Below are positions 58,599 to 64,000 of a stretch of DNA of 64,000 nt, one piece after another; the first letter of the stretch is position 1, and each line of letters begins with the position of its first letter. Source of the stretch: Zeimonas sp032027205 (lineage in GTDB: Bacteria > Pseudomonadota > Gammaproteobacteria > Burkholderiales > Burkholderiaceae_E); NCBI GenBank assembly GCA_032027205.1, contig JAVSMN010000001.1, forward strand, positions 992,001 to 1,056,000, read 5' to 3'. The position numbers and the translations under genes are program-made. A model generated the notes under the pieces. That model ran no database searches, was not told where the DNA came from, and saw only the letters and a list, made by a program, of their open reading frames with translations.

Positions 58599-59675
58599 TC
58601 AGACGCCCGCGCGCGCGGCGCTTCGCTGAACAAGCCACTTCGCCACGCCGAGCACGACGAAGGTGATGACGAACAGCAGCAGCCCGAGCGCGAACAGCGA
58701 CGGGATGTGCAGCGCCGGATCGGCTTCGGCGAACTCGTTGGCGAGCGTCGATGCGATCGAGTTGCCGGGCGCGAAGAGGCTGGCCGAAAGCCGGTTCGCA
58801 TTGCCGATCACGAAGGTCACCGCCATCGTCTCGCCCAGCGCGCGGCCCAGGCCGAGCATCACGCCGCCGACGACGCCGACGCGCGCGTACGGCAGCACGA
58901 TGTGCCGCACCACCTCCCAGGTCGTGCAGCCGAGCCCGTACGCCGACTCCTTCAGCACCGCCGGTACGGTCTGAAAGACGTCGCGCATCACCGACGCGAT
59001 GAACGGCAACACCATCAGCGCGAGCACGACGCCCGCAGTGAAGACGCCGATCCCCAGCGGCGGACCGGCGAAGATCGGCAGTCCGGTCGCGGAGAGCAGC
59101 GGCTGCACGTGCGTCTGCAGCACCGGCGCGAGCACGAACAGGCCCCAGAAGCCGTAGATGATCGACGGAATGCCGGCCAGCAGTTCGACGGCGATGCCCA
59201 GCGGACGCGCGAGCTTCGCCGGGCACATCTCGGTGAGGAAGACGGCGATGCCGAAGCTCACCGGAACCGCGATCAGCAGCGCGATCACCGACGTGACGAT
59301 CGTCCCGTACCCGGCGACGACCGCGCCGTACACGTCGTCGGCCGGGCTCCAGGTCGTGCCGATCAGGAAGCCGAAGCCGAACGTGCGCAGCGCGGGCCAG
59401 GCCTCGACGACGAGCGCGACCAGGATGCCGGCCAGCGCAATCAGCACCAGCGCGGCGAAGAAGCGGGTGACCGCGATGAAAGCGCGGTCCTGTGCGGCGA
59501 AGCGCCTGCCGCGCGATGCGGCGACGTTGGCGCTCGTGCTCATGCCAGCGGCGGCGCTGCGGCGCGCGCGCTCGTTGCCGCCGGCGGCAACGGCACGCCG
59601 CGCGTAGTCCGCGCCGTCGAATGCCGTTTCGATCACCGTCCGTTCGGGCACCGCCGTGCCTGCCGTAGCTGCCAT
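58599..59675 (-). CDS. pstC: Phosphate ABC transporter permease PstC
   Basis: The protein has six helices and PstC segments FLIGTTWSPADDVYGAVVAG, IAVPVSFGIAVFLTEMCPAK, VELLAGIPSIIYGFWGLFVL, the coupling loop KESAYGLGCTTWEVVRHIVL and GLGRALGETMAVTFVIGNAN. From 59675 it has 358 residues, about 40 more than usual; the extra N-terminus is Ala/Arg-rich. A start at ATG 59543 would give 314 residues, closer to the family. Neither start has a clear ribosome-binding site; I keep the long form because it leaves only a 19-bp gap to pstS. Confidence 0.92.
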   Translation of the reverse strand: MAATAGTAVPERTVIETAFDGADYARRAVAAGGNERARRSAAAGMSTSANVAASRGRRFAAQDRAFIAVTRFFAALVLIALAGILVALVVEAWPALRTFGFGFLIGTTWSPADDVYGAVVAGYGTIVTSVIALLIAVPVSFGIAVFLTEMCPAKLARPLGIAVELLAGIPSIIYGFWGLFVLAPVLQTHVQPLLSATGLPIFAGPPLGIGVFTAGVVLALMVLPFIASVMRDVFQTVPAVLKESAYGLGCTTWEVVRHIVLPYARVGVVGGVMLGLGRALGETMAVTFVIGNANRLSASLFAPGNSIASTLANEFAEADPALHIPSLFALGLLLFVITFVVLGVAKWLVQRSAARAGV

Positions 59676-59694
59676 CGAGCGTTCGATGCAGGCC

Positions 59695-60744
59695 TCAGTG
59701 CCCGGCGCTCAGCACCGGTTGGCCGGAGGCGTCGCGCACGCCTGCCCACGAGGCCTGGACCTGCTGCACGACGCCGGCGGGAAGCGGCACGTAGTCGAGC
59801 CCGAGCGCGAGCTTGCCGCCGTCATTCAATGCCCAGCGGAAGAATTTCAGGACCTCGACCGAGCGCTCCGGTTTCTCGGCCGTGCGGCGCATCAGGATGT
59901 AGGTCGCCGAGGTCATCGGCCATGCCTGGTCGCCGCGCTGGTTGTTCAGGTTCACGCCGAACCCGGGCTGCGACGCCCAGTCGGCATTGGCCGCAGCTGC
60001 CGCGAAAGTGCCGTCGTTCGGCTGAACGGTTTTGCCGTCGCGGTTGACCATCGCCGCATGCGTCAGCTTGTTCTGCTTGGCATACGCGTATTCGACGTAT
60101 CCGATGGAGCCCGCGATCTTCGTGACGTTGGCGGCGACGCCCGCGTTGCCCTTGCCGCCGACGCCCGATTTCCAGTTCACCGTCTTGCCCGCGCCGATGT
60201 CGGAGCGGAACGACGACGAGACCTGCGACAGGTAGTCGGTGAAGGCCGCCGTCGTTCCCGACGCATCGGAGCGGTAGACCAGCGTGATCGCGGTGTCCGG
60301 CAACTGCAGCGACCGATTGAGCGCTGCAATCTTCGGATCGTTCCACTGGGTGATTGCGCCCCGGTAGATGTCGGCCAGCACCGGGCCGTCGAGCGTGACC
60401 TGCCCGGGCTGCACGTTCGGCAGATGGGCGACGGCGACGATGCCGCCGATCACCGCCGGAAACTGCAGCAGCTTGTTCTTTTCGAGATCGTCGCCCTTCA
60501 TCGGATCGTCGGTCGCGCCGAAATCGACCGTCTTGCCGATGATCTGCTTGACGCCGCCGCCCGAGCCGATGCCCTGGTAATTGACGCTGTTGCCGCTCGT
60601 CGCCTTGTACGCCTCGGCCCACTTCGCGTAAATCGGCGCGGGGAAGGTCGCGCCCGCGCCGGTGATGTCGGCCGCCTGCGCCGCGGTGATGGCGAAGGCC
60701 AGCGCGCCGCCTACCAGGAGTCGTCCAAAGGTGTTCGCTTTCAT
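59695..60744 (-). CDS. pstS: Phosphate-binding periplasmic protein PstS
   Basis: The 349-residue precursor has a signal peptide (RLLVGGALAFAITAAQA) and the phosphate-binding segments ITGAGATFPAPIYAKWAEAY, IGSGGGVKQI, DFGATDDPMK, YRSDASGTTAAFTDYL and VEYAYAKQNKL. First gene of pstSCAB-phoU; a Pho box lies 52 bp before its ATG, and the leader holds a GTTCGG/CCGAAC hairpin (60761-60780). Confidence 0.96.
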   Translation of the reverse strand: MKANTFGRLLVGGALAFAITAAQAADITGAGATFPAPIYAKWAEAYKATSGNSVNYQGIGSGGGVKQIIGKTVDFGATDDPMKGDDLEKNKLLQFPAVIGGIVAVAHLPNVQPGQVTLDGPVLADIYRGAITQWNDPKIAALNRSLQLPDTAITLVYRSDASGTTAAFTDYLSQVSSSFRSDIGAGKTVNWKSGVGGKGNAGVAANVTKIAGSIGYVEYAYAKQNKLTHAAMVNRDGKTVQPNDGTFAAAAANADWASQPGFGVNLNNQRGDQAWPMTSATYILMRRTAEKPERSVEVLKFFRWALNDGGKLALGLDYVPLPAGVVQQVQASWAGVRDASGQPVLSAGH

Positions 60745-60796
60745 CCTTGCCCTTTCCTCTGTTCGGTATGGCATCCGAACAGGCTACGGGGCGACG

Positions 60797-60814
60797 ATGA
60801 CGGTTTCGTGACAG
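60797..60814 (-). promoter_or_regulatory. Pho box of pstS-pstC-pstA-pstB-phoU
   Basis: The minus strand reads CTGTCACGAAACCGTCAT, two seven-base half-sites (CTGTCAC and CCGTCAT against CTGTCAT) separated by four bases. Ten bases further TAGCCT can serve as the -10 box, the usual PhoB-activated layout. Confidence 0.85.
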
Positions 60815-60855
60815 CGGCGGCCGCAGGCAGGCGCCGGCGCAATTGCGCGCTCCCT

Positions 60856-61059
60856 TCAGCGCATTGCGCCGTCGTGCGCCTCGCGTACCAGCCGCTCGGC
60901 GGCAAGGCCCTCGGCCGCGCAGCATTCGAGCGCGTCGGGCTCGATGCCGTCGATGTCGGGGCGCAGGGCGCCTTCGCCAAGCGATGCGCCGCGCCTGCGA
61001 AACGGCGCGAGGCCGAAGACGCGTGCGCTGCAGGCCAGGATCCGATCGATCGGTTCCAT
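60856..61059 (-). CDS. Unrecognised 67-residue protein with its own Pho-box-like promoter
   Basis: The ATG at 61059 has AGGAG eight bases upstream, a good ribosome-binding site, and opens MEPIDRILACSARVFGLAPF. The product has a hydrophobic-basic N-terminal half (FGLAPFRRRGASLGEGALRP), an acidic middle (DIDGIEPDALECC) and an Ala/Arg/Glu tail. It has three Cys, no signal peptide and no long membrane helix; I do not recognise the family. A sequence matching the pstS Pho box at 14 of 18 positions lies 55 bp upstream. It sits between the acyl-CoA dehydrogenase operon and pstS on the same strand, so it may be a small Pho-regulon member. Confidence 0.55.
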   Translation of the reverse strand: MEPIDRILACSARVFGLAPFRRRGASLGEGALRPDIDGIEPDALECCAAEGLAAERLVREAHDGAMR

Positions 61060-61114
61060 GCGGGTCACTCCTCGTGGGTCGTTTGCTTTGGGCGCACGAG
61101 GATGCCCGGCGAAG

Positions 61115-61132
61115 ATGATGCTTTCGTTACAC
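61115..61132 (-). promoter_or_regulatory. Second Pho-box-like site, before the 67-residue ORF
   Basis: The minus strand reads GTGTAACGAAAGCATCAT, identical at 14 of 18 positions to the pstS box and with the same GAAA spacer. Similarity continues through the next 16 bases (11 of 16) to CATCCT at the -10 position. Distance to the downstream ATG is 55 bp, against 52 bp for pstS. Half-sites match the general consensus only at 4 of 7 each. Confidence 0.5.
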
Positions 61133-61180
61133 CGCCGGTTTCAGCTGCAACATTGCGCGCATCGGACGCCGCAGTCGCGC

Positions 61181-62329
61181 TCAGGCGCGCGCGAAACGCT
61201 CGAGGTGGTGGTCGACGTCGCCGAACTGCTGCGCGAGCATCGTCAGGCGCTTGAAGGTGTGCGAGATCTTCATCTCCACCGTCATGCCCATGCCGCCGTG
61301 CAGCTGGATCGCCTCCTGGCCGACGTGCCGACAGGCGGTGCCCACCAGCACCTTCGCCGCCGACACGACGCGCGCGCGCTCGGCGGCGTCGATCTCGCCG
61401 CGCGCCGCGGCGTCCACCTTCGCGCAGGCGAGCAGCGCCATCGATCGCGCCTGCTCCGCATGGATCGTCATGTCGACCATCCGGTGCTGCAGCGCCTGGA
61501 ACGAGCCGATCGGAACGCCAAACTGCCGGCGCGTCTTCAGGTAGTCCAGCGTGGCCCGGTTCGCGGAGTCGATCGCGCCGATCGCCTCGGCGCAACCGAT
61601 GGCGGCAGCGAAGTCCACCGCCTCTTCGATCGCCGCGCGTGCGTCGCTCGTCGCGCCGCCCAGCCGCGAATCGGCGTCGAGCGCAACGTCGTGGAACGCG
61701 ACGTCGGCGGCACGCAAGTCGTCGACCGTGCGGAAGGTCTTCAGCTCGACGCCGCTGCGATGCGCATCGACGACGAACGCGCCGATCTCCTCGTCGTGGC
61801 CGGGCCAGTCGGCGACGCGCGCGGTGACGACGAGCGCATCGGCCATCGGCGCGTGCAGCACCATCCGCTTCTGGCCGGACAGGCGCCAGCCGTCGCCCGA
61901 CGGCGCCGCAGTCGTTCCGATGCCGTCGAGCGAATGGCGCAGTTGCGTCTCGATGTGCGCAAAGGCGAGCTTCATCGATCCGTCGACGATCGGCGGAATC
62001 GACGCGGCGCGCTGCGCGGGCGTGCCCAGCGTCGCCAGCAGGCGTCCTGCGGGCGCTACCGTCGAGGCGAAGGGCTCGACCAGCAACGCCGCGCCGAAGG
62101 CCTGCATCGGCGCGACGAGATCCACCGCGCCGCCGCCGAAGCCGCCGTGCTCGGCGGCGAAAGGCAACGAGAGCAGACCCATCGTCGCGAGATCGCGCCA
62201 CAGCGCGGCGCTGTAGCCGTCGCTCGACGAGACGATCGTCTTGCGCGACTCGAAGTCGTAGCTTCGCTCGAGCAGCCGGCCCAACCCGTCGGCGAGCAGC
62301 CGCTGCTCCTCGGTATGCTGGAAATCCAT
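61181..62329 (-). CDS. Acyl-CoA dehydrogenase, small-subunit type (PimD-like)
   Basis: The 382-residue flavoprotein has the ACAD fold: MDFQHTEEQRLLADGLGRLL, GLLSLPFAAEHGGFGGGAVD, LSGQKRMVLHAPMADALVV, TRRQFGVPIGSFQALQHRMV and AIQLHGGMGMTVEMKISHTF. Length and motifs resemble the small subunit of pimeloyl-CoA or steroid-type heteromeric dehydrogenases. It follows the larger paralogue after 7 bp, suggesting an alpha2beta2 enzyme. Substrate unknown. Confidence 0.88.
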   Translation of the reverse strand: MDFQHTEEQRLLADGLGRLLERSYDFESRKTIVSSSDGYSAALWRDLATMGLLSLPFAAEHGGFGGGAVDLVAPMQAFGAALLVEPFASTVAPAGRLLATLGTPAQRAASIPPIVDGSMKLAFAHIETQLRHSLDGIGTTAAPSGDGWRLSGQKRMVLHAPMADALVVTARVADWPGHDEEIGAFVVDAHRSGVELKTFRTVDDLRAADVAFHDVALDADSRLGGATSDARAAIEEAVDFAAAIGCAEAIGAIDSANRATLDYLKTRRQFGVPIGSFQALQHRMVDMTIHAEQARSMALLACAKVDAAARGEIDAAERARVVSAAKVLVGTACRHVGQEAIQLHGGMGMTVEMKISHTFKRLTMLAQQFGDVDHHLERFARA

Positions 62330-62336
62330 TGCTTCC

Positions 62337-63515
62337 TCAGAGCCCGAGCGCGGCCTTCGCGATGATGTTGCGCTGGATCTCGTTCGATCCGGCGTAGATC
62401 GACGTCTTGCGGAAATTGAAATAGCGCGGCGTCACGGCGGCCGTGCGCTCGTCGAAGCCGTCGTAGTCGATCGGGCGGAACATCTGCGCGAAGGGCCCCG
62501 CCGCCTGCATCCTCAGCTCGCTGAGCGCCTGCTGGATCTCGGTACCGCGGATCTTCAGCATCGACACCTCCGGGCCGATCCGACCCGTGCGGCGCATCTC
62601 GTCGACGAAGCGCAGGTTGGTGATCTCCAGCGCCATCAGTTCGATCTCGACGCGCGAGAGCCGGTCGCGAAAGCGCGGGTCGTCGAGCAACGGCCCACCG
62701 TTCTTCATCGTGGTGGCCGCCACTTCCTTCAGGCGCGCGAGCTCGCGCTTGGAGGCGCCGATGCGACCCGTATTCAGGCGTTCGTGGCCGAGCAGGAACT
62801 TGGCGACCGTCCAGCCCTCGTTCTCGCGATGCACGAGGTTCTCGACCGGCACTTCGACTTCGTCGAAGAAGATCTCGTTCACCTCGTGCCCTTCATCGAG
62901 CAGGATCAACGGACGCACGGTGATTCCGGGCGTCTTCATGTCCACCAACAGGAAGCTTATGCCCTCCTGCCGACGCGAGGCGGAGCTGTCGGTGCGCACG
63001 AGGCAGAAGATCCAGTCGGCGAAATGGCCCAGCGTCGTCCAGGTCTTCTGGCCATCGATCACGTAGCGGTCGCTGCGGCGTTGCGCGCGCGTCTTCAGCG
63101 ACGCGAGGTCCGAACCCGACCCGGGTTCCGAATAGCCCTGGCACCAGAAATCGTCGGCCCGATAGATGCGCGGCAGGAAGCGCCGCTTCTGCGCTTCCGT
63201 GCCGAACTGCAGCAGCACGGGAGCGCACATCGACACGCCGAACGGAACGATGGGCGGCGCGCCGGCATACGCGCACTCTTCCTCGAACAGGTAGCGCTGC
63301 ACGGGCGTCCAGTCGGTGCCGCCCCATTCGCTCGGCCAGGCCGGCGCGATCCAGCCCTTGTCGGCGAGGATGCGGTGCCAGGCAACGAGGTCGTCCTTCG
63401 TGAGCGGCTCGTAGTCGAGCACCTTGCGCCGCAACGCCGCCGGCACGCTCGCTTCGAGCCAGGCGCGCACGTCGTCGCGAAAGGCGAGCTCGTCGGCCGA
63501 ATAGTTCAAATCCAT
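62337..63515 (-). CDS. Acyl-CoA dehydrogenase, large-subunit type (PimC-like)
   Basis: The 392-residue protein has MDLNYSADELAFRDDVRAWL, APAWPSEWGGTDWTPVQRYL, WCQGYSEPGSGSDLASLKTR, VIDGQKTWTTLGHFADWIFC, VHRENEGWTVAKFLLGHER and SIYAGSNEIQRNIIAKAALG, the large-subunit layout of pimeloyl-CoA dehydrogenase. It lies between the small subunit gene and the disulfide oxidoreductase gene (22 bp gap), probably one operon. Confidence 0.88.
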   Translation of the reverse strand: MDLNYSADELAFRDDVRAWLEASVPAALRRKVLDYEPLTKDDLVAWHRILADKGWIAPAWPSEWGGTDWTPVQRYLFEEECAYAGAPPIVPFGVSMCAPVLLQFGTEAQKRRFLPRIYRADDFWCQGYSEPGSGSDLASLKTRAQRRSDRYVIDGQKTWTTLGHFADWIFCLVRTDSSASRRQEGISFLLVDMKTPGITVRPLILLDEGHEVNEIFFDEVEVPVENLVHRENEGWTVAKFLLGHERLNTGRIGASKRELARLKEVAATTMKNGGPLLDDPRFRDRLSRVEIELMALEITNLRFVDEMRRTGRIGPEVSMLKIRGTEIQQALSELRMQAAGPFAQMFRPIDYDGFDERTAAVTPRYFNFRKTSIYAGSNEIQRNIIAKAALGL

Positions 63516-63537
63516 GAAGTCACTCCCGGCGAGCGGT

Positions 63538-64000
63538 TCACTCGAGCGCGTCGGCGCCGATCGGGCCGCAGCCGGCAAGATCGGAGTCGCTGCACGGCGG
63601 CAGCTGCGATGCAAGCTCGCGCAGCGCGCTGCGCAGCCCTTCCTCGAGCACGGGGTGATAGAACGGCATGCGTAGCAGATCGTGCACGGTGAGCGTGCGC
63701 TCCATCGCGAGCGCGAGCAGGTGCGCCAGATGCGCGCCGCCGGGCGCGCACAGCTCGGCGCCAAGCAGCAGGCCGATGCCGCGCGCGGCATACACGCGCA
63801 GCACGCCGCGCGCGCGCTGCTCGATGCGCGCCCGGCCCTGGCGCTCGAAGCGGTACTCGCCCACGAGCACGTTGCCGGCGTCGAGTTGCGAGAAACGTCG
63901 ACCGACGACGGCCACCTCCGGATCGCAGAAGACGATCGACAGCGGAACGCGGCGACGGAAGCGCCGCGCCGCGGTTGCGCTGGCGATCAGGCCCGCGATG
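63538..64000 (-). CDS. Dihydrolipoamide dehydrogenase-like flavoprotein disulfide reductase (5' part cut by window edge)
   Basis: The frame is open to the window edge and holds the C-terminal dimerisation domain of class I pyridine-nucleotide disulfide oxidoreductases: PLSIVFCDPEVAVVG, FERQGRARIEQRARGVLRVY, GIGLLLGAELCAPGGAHLAH and LTVHDLLRMPFYHPVLEEGL, with the His-Pro pair and following Glu of the family. This C-terminal pattern fits the dihydrolipoyl dehydrogenase branch without an adjacent 2-oxoacid dehydrogenase. The FAD and NAD domains and the active-site disulfide are outside the window. Confidence 0.85.
   Translation of the reverse strand, partial: IAGLIASATAARRFRRRVPLSIVFCDPEVAVVGRRFSQLDAGNVLVGEYRFERQGRARIEQRARGVLRVYAARGIGLLLGAELCAPGGAHLAHLLALAMERTLTVHDLLRMPFYHPVLEEGLRSALRELASQLPPCSDSDLAGCGPIGADALE

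Overview
The window is a G+C-rich (roughly two-thirds G+C by eye), tightly packed chromosomal segment of a betaproteobacterium, most likely a member of the Burkholderiales. Support comes from the gene content (rpsU-yqeY-dnaG-rpoD, hda-HAD-pcnB-folK, purM-tamA-tamB, queG/tsaE-amiC-mutL-miaA), from strong G/C third-position bias, and from many ATGA, GTGA and TGATG gene overlaps. I see no rRNA, tRNA, insertion sequence or CRISPR array. Two genes run off the edges: a UrtA-like binding protein on the left and a dihydrolipoamide dehydrogenase-like protein on the right.

Layout. 1-4.4 kb: a urea/amide-type ABC substrate-binding gene behind a structured leader with an intrinsic terminator, a secreted Ala/Pro/Thr-rich protein, a DUF2788 protein, an MBL-fold hydrolase, and a PQQ-type sugar dehydrogenase coupled to a cytochrome c. 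4.5-10.4 kb: the macromolecular-synthesis operon rpsU-yqeY-dnaG-rpoD; RpoD carries an unusually long Lys/Ala-rich N-terminus. 10.5-16.7 kb: two tandem membrane GGDEF proteins, a 269-bp element of nested inverted repeats, tsaD, plsY, ybaK and panE. 16.7-23.7 kb: an iron-uptake unit (TonB-dependent siderophore receptor facing exbD-exbB-tonB, each side with a Fur-like site), xerD, a chalcone-isomerase-fold protein and an AEC transporter. 23.7-30.4 kb: a second TonB-dependent receptor divergent from the nitrite reductase gene nirS, a small cytochrome c, a divergent beta-propeller gene and a Crp/Fnr regulator; nirS has a well placed FNR/DNR-type promoter.

30.4-38 kb: queG, tsaE, amiC, an orphan degenerate response regulator, dedA, mutL, miaA. 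38-50.5 kb: tamB-tamA-purM on the minus strand, divergent from hda-HAD-pcnB-folK-DUF486-dgk-panC, an almost gapless gene string. 50.5-54.1 kb: a small charged protein, galE, manC and an RNA 2',3'-cyclic phosphodiesterase. 54.1-61.1 kb: phosphate regulation and uptake, phoB-phoR facing pstS-pstC-pstA-pstB-phoU, with a Pho box before pstS and a second, similar box before an unrecognised 67-residue ORF. 61.2-64 kb: a pair of acyl-CoA dehydrogenases behind a flavin disulfide oxidoreductase.

The observations I rate highest are the hairpin-plus-terminator leader before urtA, the nested inverted-repeat element whose right end supplies part of the tsaD -10 box, the second Pho-box promoter driving an unknown small gene, and a set of promoters whose -10 box lies 6-8 nt before the start codon, which predicts leaderless mRNAs.
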